Source: JBEIQE01 sp040376705 (lineage in GTDB: Bacteria; Pseudomonadota; Alphaproteobacteria; UBA2400). Taken from it: 64,000 bases of DNA. The translations under genes were made by a program, and so were the position numbers. The DNA lies in assembly GCA_040376705.1 (NCBI GenBank), contig JBEIQE010000002.1:186001-250000 (forward strand). Direction: 5' to 3'. Below are positions 7,295 to 15,778 of this stretch, piece after piece. The first letter of the stretch is position 1, and each line of letters opens with the position of its first letter. The notes under the pieces were generated by a model, which was not told the origin of the DNA, did no database searches, and worked only from the letters and a program-made list of their open reading frames with translations.

Positions 7295-8444
7295 CAACTG
7301 GCACACATGGTTGCTGCTTGCGGGCCGTGGCTTTGGCAAGACGCGGGCAGGGGCCGAGGAGTTTGCATGGCAGCTGCTGTGCAACAGCAACTGGCGCGGC
7401 GCCATCATCGCCCCGACCGAGGCTGATGCGCGCGATACCTGCATGGAAGGTGAAAGCGGCCTTCTGGGTATCCTGCCTGCAGAGTGCATCGATAAATGGA
7501 ACCGCTCATTGGGCGAGCTGCGCCTGTTCAATGGCAGCCGCGTGAAGCTGTTTTCTGCCGATGTGCCCGAGCGGCTGCGCGGCCCGCAACACCACATCGC
7601 GTGGGCAGATGAGCTGGCAGCATGGCGCTATAGCGAAGCACTCGATCAATTGCGTTTCGGTTTGCGAATAGGCGAAAACCCCAAATTGATCGTCACCACC
7701 ACGCCCAAGCCTGTGCCGATGCTCAGGGATATAATAGGCCGCGAAGGTGTGCACATCACGCGCGGCAGTACGTTCGAGAATGCAGCGAACCTGGCGCCTG
7801 CTGCATTGGCCGAGCTGAAGCACCGTTACGACGGTACGCGTCTGGGGCGGCAGGAATTATATGCTGAGGTGATCGACGATGTACCGGGCGCGCTTTGGTC
7901 CCACAGCCAGCTTGATGCGCTGCGCATTAAACACGCCCCAGATTTGGTGCGTATCATCATCGCCATCGACCCTGCCGTCACCAGTGGCGCGCAGGCCGAT
8001 AGTACCGGTATTATCGCCGTTGGCCTGGGTGAAGATCACCATGCCTATGTACTGCAGGACGCTACAGTGCAGGCAGCCCCGCACCAATGGGCGCGCAAGG
8101 CAGTTGCGGTGTATGAGGCTTTGGCGGCCGACCTTGTCATCGGCGAGGTCAATCAGGGTGGAGATCTGGTAGAGAGCGTTTTGCGTACTATCGCCCCACA
8201 TCTGCCCTACCGCGCGGTGCGGGCCAATCGCGGCAAGCTGCTACGGGCCGAGCCGGTCGCCGCGCTGTATGAGCAGGGCAAGGTGCATCACGTGGGCAGC
8301 TTCGGCCTGCTTGAAGATGAAATGACCCGCTTTGCCCCCGGCCTTATCGAGCAGAACTCGCCCGATAGGGTCGATGCCCTCGTATGGGCGATTACCGAAT
8401 TAATGCTGCGCCAGAACGACCCGCGTTTGCGCAGTCTCCTCTAA
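7149..8444 (+). CDS. terminase large subunit (GTA/HK97 type)
   Basis: The packaging motor ATPase and nuclease. Walker A is GRGFGKT (about residues 59-65) and Walker B with the catalytic acid is IAWADELAAW (Asp154, Glu155). The RNase H-like nuclease domain starts at IAIDPAVTSG (Asp274). The length (431 aa) is normal for GTA-type terminases. The annotated ATG overlaps the small subunit by 146 bases in another frame. The family usually begins close to the segment QLPPxxxWxTWLLLAGRG, so true translation may start nearer 7270 at a non-ATG codon. It moves DNA into proheads through the portal. Confidence 0.92.
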   Translation: MTIPQMPPPAGLSCKRLWTSLPRTRQLALSQRAKWIRTARPNQLPPQHNNWHTWLLLAGRGFGKTRAGAEEFAWQLLCNSNWRGAIIAPTEADARDTCMEGESGLLGILPAECIDKWNRSLGELRLFNGSRVKLFSADVPERLRGPQHHIAWADELAAWRYSEALDQLRFGLRIGENPKLIVTTTPKPVPMLRDIIGREGVHITRGSTFENAANLAPAALAELKHRYDGTRLGRQELYAEVIDDVPGALWSHSQLDALRIKHAPDLVRIIIAIDPAVTSGAQADSTGIIAVGLGEDHHAYVLQDATVQAAPHQWARKAVAVYEALAADLVIGEVNQGGDLVESVLRTIAPHLPYRAVRANRGKLLRAEPVAALYEQGKVHHVGSFGLLEDEMTRFAPGLIEQNSPDRVDALVWAITELMLRQNDPRLRSLL

Positions 8445-8446
8445 CT

Positions 8447-8534
8447 CCCTCCCCTGTTTACGGGGGAGGGCGGGGTGGGGGCGCATAGCGGTATATGCCC
8501 CCATCCTAACCTTCCCCCGCTTCGCAGGGGAAGG
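8447..8534. repeat. GC-rich palindromic repeat cluster
   Basis: Three nested palindromes lie between terminase and portal. One is CCCTCCCC...GGGGGAGGG at 8447-8470. The second is TGGGGGC...GCCCCCA at about 8476-8502. The third is CCTTCCCC...GGGGAAGG at 8510-8534. The first is exactly the reverse complement of the element at 12301-12324. Similar composite palindromes are common intergenic repeats in alphaproteobacteria. Confidence 0.75.
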
Positions 8535-8558
8535 CACAAGAAGCAGAAAGAGAGAACC

Positions 8559-9710
8559 ATGTGGCCATTCAAAACCGAAACCAAAGCCAGCCGCACCAGC
8601 GCCATGCTGGGGCTGACCACACTGGGGCAGGCGCGCTGGACCCCGCGCCGTTACGACCGTCTGGCGGAAGAGGGCTACCGCCGTAACATCATTGCTTTTC
8701 GCTGTATCCGCGAGATTGCACAGAACGCCGCCAGTATCCCGTGGCTGCTATATAACGGCACTCAAGAGGTCACGCAGCATCCGCTGCTTGAGCTGTTACA
8801 TAAGCCCAATCCCAATATGGGGCAGGCGCAGTTGCTTGAGGCGCTGTTTGCCTATCACCAGATATCCGGCAATGCCTATCTCGAGGCGGTGCGGGCTGAA
8901 GGCGACGAACCCCCGCGCGAGCTATGGGTACTGCGGCCCGACCGCATGAAAATTATTGCTGGCAATACATCAGTGCCTGCAGCGTATGAGTATGCAGCTA
9001 ACGGCAAGACCGTAAAGTGGCAGGCAGATGCGTTGACCGGCCAGTGCGATATCCTGCACTTCAAGGGCTTTCACCCGCTCGATGACTGGTATGGGCAAGG
9101 CCCGCTTGAGGCCGCGCTGCAGGCGATTGACCAGCACAATGCCGCCAGCGCGTGGAATCAGGCCCTGTTGCAAAACGCGGCGCGTCCGTCTGGTGCACTT
9201 GTGTATGCCCCCAAAGAAGGCCCAGCCCTGCTGAGCGAAGATCAGTTCAAGCGGCTCAAGCGCGAGTTGGAGGATCAGATCGAAGGCGCAGCCAATGCCG
9301 GACGCCCGCTGCTGCTCGAGGGTGGGCTCGACTGGCGCAGCATGTCCCTCAGCCCGAGCGATATGGATTGGCGCCAGGGGCGCGATGCTGTGGCGCGCGA
9401 TATCGCGCTGGCCTTTGGCTTACCCGCCCAGCTCATCGGCCTGCCGGATGCACAAACCTACAGCAACATGCGCGAAGCGCGCTTGGCGTTTTATGAAGAT
9501 ACGGTATTGCCGTTAGCCTTCAGCCTGCGCGATGCGCTAAATAGCTGGCTGGTGCCGATGTTCGGCGAGAACCTCAAGCTCGAGCTCGACCTTGATGAAG
9601 TCTCAGCCCTTAGCCCGCGCCGAGATGCCCTATGGGCGCGCGTGAAGGATGCCGACTTTCTAACCGCGGATGAAAAACGCGAACTGCTCGGTTTTACCCA
9701 GCGGGCTTGA
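8559..9710 (+). CDS. portal protein (HK97 family)
   Basis: A 383-aa portal protein, the dodecameric ring at the capsid vertex through which DNA passes. I start at ATG 8559 (MWPFKTETKAS); the longer frame from 8475 would translate the GC palindrome. HK97-portal features are present: YRRNIIAFRCIREIAQNAAS near residue 40, PLLELLHKPNPNMG, the central GFHPLDDWYGQGPL, and GLPAQLIGLPDAQTYSNMREARLAFYEDTV toward the C-terminus. The next forward gene, the protease, is displaced by an opposite-strand gene, which is unusual. Confidence 0.9.
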   Translation: MWPFKTETKASRTSAMLGLTTLGQARWTPRRYDRLAEEGYRRNIIAFRCIREIAQNAASIPWLLYNGTQEVTQHPLLELLHKPNPNMGQAQLLEALFAYHQISGNAYLEAVRAEGDEPPRELWVLRPDRMKIIAGNTSVPAAYEYAANGKTVKWQADALTGQCDILHFKGFHPLDDWYGQGPLEAALQAIDQHNAASAWNQALLQNAARPSGALVYAPKEGPALLSEDQFKRLKRELEDQIEGAANAGRPLLLEGGLDWRSMSLSPSDMDWRQGRDAVARDIALAFGLPAQLIGLPDAQTYSNMREARLAFYEDTVLPLAFSLRDALNSWLVPMFGENLKLELDLDEVSALSPRRDALWARVKDADFLTADEKRELLGFTQRA

Positions 9711-10406
9711 TTACTGCTTGGGAGCGTCCTGGATGCCGCGCTTGATGTTGATCACAGGGGCTGCAGCTCGCTCAGCCATGCTTGCGCGTTCTTCTGGCGA
9801 TGGTAGCGGTGGCGGCATGGTACTCAGGGCATCACGCCGGTTGGCAAAAGCCCTGTCGTGCAGTTCCTTGAAATAGAGCATATGTTGCGGCTCGGCTGGC
9901 ACTACCGACAGTGCTCCATATGGGTGAACCAGTGTACGTAATGCCACATAGGCAAAGTCGCCCTTCAACACGCCGGTGAGGCGCGAATGTTCAACAAAAA
10001 AAGGCTCGCGGTATTTGTAACTCTCATCTTCAGGATGCGGCTTGGACATATAGCCGCTCAGGCGCTGATGAATGATGCTTAATTCACTGTTCTGCAGTAA
10101 GGCAACATAGCGGTCGTGAAACGGCGGAGCATGCGGTTTAATGTCATCGATAAATGCAAAATCAACCGGCGCACAGAATCCGACAGTAGCCTTTTTGTTA
10201 ATCAGGCCGGAGATGATCCGGAAGGCTTCCTGAGGCATGCCCAGCTCTACAAATGCATCAACCGGCATCTTGCTGCCATGCTGCACAATGCTTTCAAGGC
10301 GGCGCGGCGCGTGCACGTTATTCACGGCATCCTCAAGCGAGGGGATAGGCGGTACCGCCAGTGCTTGAGTAGCCCACGGCATGAAGCGTTGCAGCGATTT
10401 GAACAT
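9711..10406 (-). CDS. opposite-strand accessory gene in phage head operon, 231 aa
   Basis: Not recognised. It lies on the minus strand between portal and protease and ends exactly where the portal gene ends. GGAG lies a few bases upstream of its ATG. The protein has no signal or membrane segment. It contains proline-rich stretches at both ends (QALAVPPIPSLEDAV, TMPPPLPSPEERAS) and a His/Pro-rich middle (DDIKPHAPPFHDRY). Position and orientation suggest a moron expressed from its own promoter. Its convergent transcription would oppose the late operon. Confidence 0.6.
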   Translation of the reverse strand: MFKSLQRFMPWATQALAVPPIPSLEDAVNNVHAPRRLESIVQHGSKMPVDAFVELGMPQEAFRIISGLINKKATVGFCAPVDFAFIDDIKPHAPPFHDRYVALLQNSELSIIHQRLSGYMSKPHPEDESYKYREPFFVEHSRLTGVLKGDFAYVALRTLVHPYGALSVVPAEPQHMLYFKELHDRAFANRRDALSTMPPPLPSPEERASMAERAAAPVINIKRGIQDAPKQ

Positions 10407-10499
10407 AAGGATCTCCAGTGCGGTGAAGATTAGGCACCTGTCGCTGCCACTTCAAACATAAAATACAGGCCAAACCCACCAATATTTTCAGGAGGTTAC

Positions 10500-11048
10500 A
10501 TGCTGCAGCGCCAGCCACCAACGTCGTTCCTGCTCAAAGCCGTGAACGACGCCAAGGGCCAGATCGAAGGCTACGCCAGCCTTTATCATGTCGAAGATTC
10601 AGATGCCGATATCATCCTGCCCGGCGCGTTCGATGCCAGCCTCAAGCAGTGGAACGCGACAGGCCGTAGCCCGCCACTGTTGTGGCAGCACGATCCCGCA
10701 CAGCCCATCGGTATCTGGCAGCTGATCAAAAGTGATAGCAGCGGGCTCTATGTACGCGGACAGTTGTTCGTGCACGAGATTGCCAAAGCCGCCGAGGCCT
10801 ATGCGCTTTTAAAGCGCGGTGCGCTCTCGGGCCTCTCGATTGGCTACCGGCCTGAGCTAGCGCGGCGTGACAGCAAGCGCGGTGTGCGCCTGCTCGAGCG
10901 TATCAAGCTGTATGAAATTTCACTGGTCACTTTCCCGGCGCTCGAGAGCGCGCGGGTGAGTGGCGTGAAGAATGAGGAGTGTGGCTATGCCGAACTCCTC
11001 GCCGCCCTGCGCCGCTGTACGGATACGTTAAGGCAGTTGAGCAGATAA
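10500..11048 (+). CDS. prohead protease (HK97 / S78)
   Basis: The maturation protease that cleaves the capsid scaffold. The 182-aa protein has the family's His in LLWQHDPAQPIG (His64) and the Ser in GALSGLSIGYRPE (Ser113), plus the typical start F-x-x-x-G-Y-A-S-x-Y. A strong Shine-Dalgarno (CAGGAGG) precedes the ATG. It is immediately upstream of the capsid gene, as in HK97 and the GTA. Confidence 0.9.
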   Translation: MLQRQPPTSFLLKAVNDAKGQIEGYASLYHVEDSDADIILPGAFDASLKQWNATGRSPPLLWQHDPAQPIGIWQLIKSDSSGLYVRGQLFVHEIAKAAEAYALLKRGALSGLSIGYRPELARRDSKRGVRLLERIKLYEISLVTFPALESARVSGVKNEECGYAELLAALRRCTDTLRQLSR

Positions 11049-11069
11049 GAATAACCCAAAGGAGAAAAC

Positions 11070-12293
11070 ATGGATTACACAGAAACACGCAATGTGGTGG
11101 ATGACCTGCAGCGCCAGTTCACCAGCTTTAAAAGCGCACAGGATGAAGCGCTGAACGAGATCAAAACCCGCGGCAGTATCGATATCATCACACGCGAGAA
11201 GGTCGAGCGTATGGACGCGGTTATCAATGGCCTGCAGGAAAAAGCCTCACGCCTGGCTGTGGCTGCCAAACGCGCGCCGCTCGATGTGGCCATGGCCGCG
11301 TATGACCCGCAGCAAAGCGAACATGGCAAAGCTTTTGGGGCCTTCATCCGCAAGGGTGTGGATACCGACCTTTTGGCGCTTGAGCGTAAGGCCATGACGG
11401 TGGGCAGTGACCCTGAAGGTGGCTATATGGTGCCGCATGAGCTGTCAGCCCGTATTGTAACGCGTCAGCGCGATCTCACCCCCATGCGCCAGCTGGCCAC
11501 CGTAATGGAAATCTCAAGCGATGCGCTCGAGATGCTGAGTGACCGTAACGAGGCTGAGGCCAATTGGGTGTCTGAGGTCGCCGCACGGGCCGAGACCAAT
11601 ACCCCCAACCTCGCCAAGGTGCGCATTCCGGTGCATGAAATCTCGGCCCAGCCCAAAGCCAGCCAGAAGCTGCTGGATGATGCGCAGATCAATGTCGAAG
11701 AATGGCTGGCCCTGAAAGTGGCCGACCGCTTTGCCCGCGGCGAGGGTGATGCCTTCATGAATGGCGATGGTATTGCCCGCCCGCGTGGCCTGCTGACCTA
11801 TGCCGTATCAGGCAATGACGATGATACGCGTGCCGCCAACCAGATCCAGTATATCGCCTCTGGCCTTGCAGGTGGTTTTGCTGCCAGCAATCCGGCGGAT
11901 AAGCTGCTCGATCTGGTCTATAAGCTCAAGGCGGCATACTTGCCCAAGGCCAGCTGGCTCATGCCGCGTTCGATGTCATCCGCCATCCGCAAGCTCAAGG
12001 GCGCTGATGGTAATTACTTGTGGCAGGTAAGCCTGCAGGCAGGCGCGCCGCCTACGCTGCTGGGCTTCCCCGTCTTCTTTGCTGAGGACATGCCCGCCAT
12101 GGCCAATAACAGCCTGTCGCTCGGTTTTGGCGATTTTGCCGAGGCGTACACGATTGTCGATCGTACCGGCATTCGCCTGCTGCGCGATCCGTATACCGAC
12201 AAGCCCAACGTGAAGTTCTACACCACCAAGCGCGTTGGCGGCGATGTGGTGAACTTCGACGCCGTAAAGCTCATGCGTTTTTCGGCATCGTAA
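11070..12293 (+). CDS. major capsid protein (HK97 fold)
   Basis: A 407-aa capsid subunit. Residues 1-100 form a charged coiled-coil delta/scaffold domain (DDLQRQFTSFKSAQDEALNEIK) that the prohead protease would remove. The HK97-fold body begins near the motif MTVGSDPEGGYMVPHE (around residue 108) and runs to the C-terminus. It includes AEANWVSEVAARAETNTP and the typical DPYTDKPNVKFYTTKRVGG. A good AAGGAG precedes the ATG. It assembles into the icosahedral head. Confidence 0.93.
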   Translation: MDYTETRNVVDDLQRQFTSFKSAQDEALNEIKTRGSIDIITREKVERMDAVINGLQEKASRLAVAAKRAPLDVAMAAYDPQQSEHGKAFGAFIRKGVDTDLLALERKAMTVGSDPEGGYMVPHELSARIVTRQRDLTPMRQLATVMEISSDALEMLSDRNEAEANWVSEVAARAETNTPNLAKVRIPVHEISAQPKASQKLLDDAQINVEEWLALKVADRFARGEGDAFMNGDGIARPRGLLTYAVSGNDDDTRAANQIQYIASGLAGGFAASNPADKLLDLVYKLKAAYLPKASWLMPRSMSSAIRKLKGADGNYLWQVSLQAGAPPTLLGFPVFFAEDMPAMANNSLSLGFGDFAEAYTIVDRTGIRLLRDPYTDKPNVKFYTTKRVGGDVVNFDAVKLMRFSAS

Positions 12294-12300
12294 TTATTAT

Positions 12301-12324
12301 CCCTCCCCCGTAAACAGGGGAGGG
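12301..12324. repeat. GC-rich palindrome, inverted copy of the 8447 element
   Basis: A 24-base palindrome with arms CCCTCCCC and GGGGAGGG directly after the capsid stop. It is the exact reverse complement of 8447-8470. It may work as a partial terminator or mRNA stabiliser at the capsid 3' end. Confidence 0.75.
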
Positions 12325-12347
12325 AACAGACCTTTTAGGAGAAATCA

Positions 12348-12743
12348 ATGACCACTCGTGATCTTAAAAACAATATCGATACGGCGCATACGCTCGAGCC
12401 AGCGGTGCGTGCAACCGGAACCAGCAATGGCGCGGGGGTAGACCTCTCGGGCTATCAGGCGGCGGCGGCTGTGGTGTATTTCGGGGCCTATACCAACGGC
12501 ACGCATACGCCAAGCCTCGAGCATTCGGACGATAACAGCAGCTTCACGGCTGTAAGTGCGGCGGAGCTTGAGGGCGCGTTCAGCGCTATCTCTTCAGGCG
12601 CTGGCGCCAATACCCAGCAGCGCGTGGGCTACAAGGGCGCCAAGCGTTACCTGCGTGTTGCCATGGTGGTTACAGGCGGCGCTACCGGCGCAGCTTCAGC
12701 CGCGCTCATCCTGCGCGGTGAGCCAACGGCAGTACCTGTATAA
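12348..12743 (+). CDS. phage head-associated protein, 131 aa
   Basis: A small protein after the capsid gene. The pattern GVDLSGYQAAAAVVYFGAY, then HTPSLEHSDDNSSFTAV, and QQRVGYKGAKRYLRVAM is typical of a widespread family found just behind capsid genes in HK97-like prophages. I know no proven function; a head-surface decoration or capsid-stabilising role is plausible. AGGAG is close to its ATG. It converges on the opposite-strand gene at 12752. Confidence 0.7.
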   Translation: MTTRDLKNNIDTAHTLEPAVRATGTSNGAGVDLSGYQAAAAVVYFGAYTNGTHTPSLEHSDDNSSFTAVSAAELEGAFSAISSGAGANTQQRVGYKGAKRYLRVAMVVTGGATGAASAALILRGEPTAVPV

Positions 12744-12751
12744 AAGTAGAG

Positions 12752-13024
12752 TTATGCAGCAGGCTGGGTATTGCGCGAAGGCGTATGCCTGGCCTGCTCG
12801 ATAATACGGTGCATGACCCGGCGCAAGACGCGCAGGCTGAACTGGAAGCTCACCGTATCAGGTACATTGCTCACACGCGGTTGCGGTACATAGCGGTGGC
12901 CGGCAGGTTGCGTCTGCTCAATCTCGATCATGCGGCGCACGATGCGGCGGGTAAGGTTGAGGCTGATACGAAAGCCATGCGCCATCGAGCTGGGCTTCTC
13001 GGCTTCGGGTGTCTCAAAGGTCAT
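12752..13024 (-). CDS. opposite-strand small protein with internal repeat, 90 aa
   Basis: An unknown minus-strand gene inside the head operon. The start is ATG at 13024, supported by AGGAG seven bases upstream; the longer GTG start at 13042 would overlap that site. The protein has two similar segments: FRISLNLTRRIVRRMIEIEQ (about residues 20-39) and FQFSLRVLRRVMHRIIEQ (about residues 61-78). Both are basic amphipathic helices, each followed by a Pro/Gln/Thr-rich tail. The duplicated positively charged helix suggests binding to nucleic acid or membranes, but this is inference. Confidence 0.55.
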   Translation of the reverse strand: MTFETPEAEKPSSMAHGFRISLNLTRRIVRRMIEIEQTQPAGHRYVPQPRVSNVPDTVSFQFSLRVLRRVMHRIIEQARHTPSRNTQPAA

Positions 13025-13172
13025 GACCTGCTCCTGCGGCACAATCGCCCATCATCGCTTCACATATTACCAAATGCGCTGCGGTTTTTGAAACGGGTAT
13101 CGTTTTTAATTCTAACCAATTGCCAGTTAACACACGGTTAAGTTTCCCCCATAAATCAAGGAGAACAAGCAC

Positions 13173-13442
13173 ATGGCCGATCTTTATGCCAATCATTCAC
13201 CGGGTTTGGACGCTCCAGCGCAAAAAGCCTTTGCCATTACCCCGGATGATAACAACGACCTCGCACTCACGACTCGTGCCATTTACACCGGCAAGGGTGG
13301 TACGCTGGTGTGCATCCTGCTCGAAGACAGCGCCGAGGTAACCTTTACCACAGTGCCAGCTGGCGCCATTCTGCCTATTCGCGCCCGCCGCGTGAAGGCC
13401 ACCGGCACCAGTGCAGCCATGGATCTGGTAGGGCTTACCTGA
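13173..13442 (+). CDS. spike base protein, RCAP_Rcc01079 family
   Basis: An 89-aa protein matching the family pattern I know from alphaproteobacterial GTAs and prophages. It has HSPGLDAPAQKAFAITPDDNNDLALTTRAIY followed by GKGGTLVCILLEDSAEVTF and a final RARRVKATGTSA. In the Rhodobacter GTA this family forms the base of capsid head spikes. AAGGAG lies upstream of the ATG. Its stop overlaps the next start by one base. Confidence 0.8.
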   Translation: MADLYANHSPGLDAPAQKAFAITPDDNNDLALTTRAIYTGKGGTLVCILLEDSAEVTFTTVPAGAILPIRARRVKATGTSAAMDLVGLT

Positions 13443-14692
13443 TGTTCATCGGCAGCGCCAATCGCCTCACGCGCACCGAGAACATGTCGCTTGCGCTGGC
13501 ACTCGAGCTGCGCGCTGCAACGCTGGATAGCCGCCTCACATTCAGCCGCGCTTCGGCCGCAACCGATCTCATCGACGGGCTGGTGGTGGGCTTTGCCAAC
13601 GACATACCGCGCATCAGCCTCAGTAATGGCCTTTTGATGGAGGAGAGCCGCACCAACATCGCGCGTTATTCAGAAACACTGGATAACTCGCCGTGGACCT
13701 TCAACTTCACCCGTGCGGGGCGCAGCAGCATCACCGGGCTTAACCCACGGGGTATCAGCGCTACCCTGCCGGTGCTGGTTGAGGATACGCAAACTGGCTC
13801 GCATGAGTGGCGGCCACCTTTCAGTGTATCTGCCAGCACCAGCTATACCGGCTCATGTTTTGTAAAGCCTGCTGGTCGTAGTTTTATCTCACTGACCTTT
13901 CAGGCGGCTGGCACACCCACGCTCAGCAGTACGGCAGTATTCGATATCCAGAACGGCACGATAGTATCTGCAGGTACACTGCAGCCCACCCTCACGCCTT
14001 GTGCCAATGGCTGGTACCGCCTGAGCATTACCGGCACCACCGGCGCAGGCGCGAGTACGCTTGAGCTCAAGATCGGGCTTTACAGTACCAGCACCACCAG
14101 CAGCTACACCGGCGATGGCGTATCTGGTGTTATGGTGTGGGGCACGCAGCTTGAGGCTGGCGCGTTTGCTAGCAGCTATATCCCGACCACGACTGCCTCT
14201 GTTACCCGCGCCCTCGAGGCCTGCAGCATGGCTATCGGCAACTGGTATAACGAGGCTGAGGGCACTTTATTAGCTGAAGCCCTGTGCGGGAGCGGGTACG
14301 ACAGTGCTGCCAGCATCAACAACCGCCTCTTGCGGCTTGATAATAACAGCAACACTGCCGTGCATGAAATGCGCCGCAATAATGCCGATAACACGTCGCG
14401 CCTCAGCACGGTTGCCAGCAATGTGGCGCAGTCGAGCCTGGCGACGGGTACATGGGGCAATACCGCCATCATCCGCATGGCTTATGCCTATAAAGCCAGT
14501 GATATGGCGGGCTGCCTGAATGGTGGCACTGTACAAACCGATATCACTTCGCCCGAGGGCATGCCCACGGGCCTTACGCATTTGCGTATCGGCTCGGCCA
14601 TCAGCTCCGGTGCGTTTGGCGGTTATGTGCGCAACATCAAGTATTGGCGCACGCGCCTTGCTAACGACCAACTGGAGGCGATGACATCATGA
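13442..14692 (+). CDS. head spike / fibre protein with carbohydrate-binding modules
   Basis: A 416-aa protein starting at ATG 13442, overlapping the spike base stop by one base. The N-terminus (LTFSRASAATDLIDGLV) is the phage head-spike fibre signature. Residues about 75-270 form a beta-rich carbohydrate-binding module ending in MVWGTQLEAGAFASSYIPTT. The remainder is LamG-like, ending GGYVRNIKYWRTRLANDQLEAMT. It likely displays sugar-binding spikes on the head that attach to the host surface. The upstream reading frame to 13310 lies inside the spike base gene and is not needed. Confidence 0.75.
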   Translation: MFIGSANRLTRTENMSLALALELRAATLDSRLTFSRASAATDLIDGLVVGFANDIPRISLSNGLLMEESRTNIARYSETLDNSPWTFNFTRAGRSSITGLNPRGISATLPVLVEDTQTGSHEWRPPFSVSASTSYTGSCFVKPAGRSFISLTFQAAGTPTLSSTAVFDIQNGTIVSAGTLQPTLTPCANGWYRLSITGTTGAGASTLELKIGLYSTSTTSSYTGDGVSGVMVWGTQLEAGAFASSYIPTTTASVTRALEACSMAIGNWYNEAEGTLLAEALCGSGYDSAASINNRLLRLDNNSNTAVHEMRRNNADNTSRLSTVASNVAQSSLATGTWGNTAIIRMAYAYKASDMAGCLNGGTVQTDITSPEGMPTGLTHLRIGSAISSGAFGGYVRNIKYWRTRLANDQLEAMTS

Positions 14693-14919
14693 CCCAGTAT
14701 CATGACCATTATTTTGATGCAGCCGATGCCAACGTGTTTTTACCACTGCTGGCCACGCAGCCCAACATCATCGGGCCCATGTGGGGGCAGGCCGATGTGG
14801 GGGCCGACCCTGCACGTGTGTATATCGCGGTACGCAGCACCACACAGCTGGTAACGCCCGAGGGCGCTGTTATGACGCCACTCGAGACGGGCATAGCCTT
14901 GTTAGGAGTATGGGCATGA
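14689..14919 (+). CDS. small phage head protein, 76 aa
   Basis: Coupled to genes on both sides by ATGA overlaps (14689 and 14916). It is a short soluble protein with no recognised family: YFDAADANVFLPLL, then GPMWGQADVGADPARVYIAV and a C-terminal TPLETGIALLGVW. Its place between the spike and the head-tail connector suggests a structural or spike-related role. Confidence 0.65.
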   Translation: MTQYHDHYFDAADANVFLPLLATQPNIIGPMWGQADVGADPARVYIAVRSTTQLVTPEGAVMTPLETGIALLGVWA

Positions 14920-15509
14920 GCAATCTTCTCATCGTCACGCCGCCTGCCATCGAGCCAGTAGATCTGGTTGAAGCCAAAGCGCATTTGCGGGTAGATGGCA
15001 CGCAGGATGATACGCTGATCGCCAGCCTCATCAGCGGCGCACGGCAGGTGGCTGAAAGCTTGCTGGGCCGGGCCTTTATTACGCAAACCCTGCGGCTGCT
15101 CAGCGATACTGCGCCCGAGCGTATCTTCACGCTGCCGCGTGCGCCGGTGCAATCTGTCACGCATATCAAAACCTATGATGATGCCGATGTAGCCACCACG
15201 CTCTCGAGCAGCCTGTACATGCTCGATCTGGCGGATAGCCGCATTTCGCTGCGCAACAACGCCCAATGGCCTGCGGTGAGCCGTGCCATCAACGGTTTTG
15301 AGGTGCAGTATGTAGCGGGTTACGGCCCTGCCGCCAGTGATGTGCCGGTGGCGCTGCGCCGCGAGCTGCTGGCGCATACCGCGCATCTTTATCATCACCG
15401 TGGCGATGGGCTGACGCGTGAAGGGGTGAGCGAGGCCATGAGTGCCATTCCGCGCGCGGCACTGGTGCTTTATGCACCATACCGCATTCTGCCGGGTGTT
15501 GCATGCTAG
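14916..15509 (+). CDS. head-tail connector protein (HK97 gp6 / phiE125 gp8-like)
   Basis: A 197-aa adaptor. The N-terminus has the family signature PAIEPVDLVEAKAHLRVDGTQDDTLIASLISGARQVAES, followed by GRAFITQTLRL. The C-terminal half has NGFEVQYVAGYG and helices LRRELLAHTAHLYHHRG. I start at ATG 14916, which overlaps the previous stop; the frame also extends upstream but without support. It forms the ring joining portal and tail. Confidence 0.85.
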   Translation: MSNLLIVTPPAIEPVDLVEAKAHLRVDGTQDDTLIASLISGARQVAESLLGRAFITQTLRLLSDTAPERIFTLPRAPVQSVTHIKTYDDADVATTLSSSLYMLDLADSRISLRNNAQWPAVSRAINGFEVQYVAGYGPAASDVPVALRRELLAHTAHLYHHRGDGLTREGVSEAMSAIPRAALVLYAPYRILPGVAC

Positions 15510-15778
15510 GGCAGAGCCTGCTTGATAAACTGCCCGCCCAGCTCGATGCGGCCTTGGCACAAGCTGCCATACTGGTGCGCGACCGTGCACGTGAGTTGGC
15601 ACCGGGCAGAAGCGGCAAGCTGCGCGAGAGTGTCAAGGCAGAGGCCAATATGGTTATCGTCACTGCGCCTTATGCCGTAGTGGTTGAGCAAAACCAGCCG
15701 TTCCTGCGGCCTGCACTGCTTGAGTTGCGCGGTGAGATTGCCCGGCTTATTCGGGAATATGGAGTTTTCAATGAGTGA
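15503..15778 (+). CDS. HK97 gp10-like head-tail joining protein
   Basis: A 91-aa protein overlapping the connector by seven bases. Typical gp10 elements are visible: a helical N-terminus (LDAALAQAAILVRDRARELAP), GRSGKLRESV, and the closing TAPYAVVVEQNQPFLRPAL. It is shorter than the usual 110-140 aa. It probably helps terminate the tail tube at the neck. Confidence 0.75.
   Translation: MLGQSLLDKLPAQLDAALAQAAILVRDRARELAPGRSGKLRESVKAEANMVIVTAPYAVVVEQNQPFLRPALLELRGEIARLIREYGVFNE

Noticed and set aside
12785..13141. Forward frame opposite the 90-aa minus-strand gene
   Set aside because: The minus-strand frame has a good ribosome site and an internal helix repeat; the forward frame looks like its shadow.
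13310..13441. Upstream extension of the head spike gene
   Set aside because: It would overlap the spike base gene completely; the ATG at 13442 overlapping the stop is the normal coupled start.
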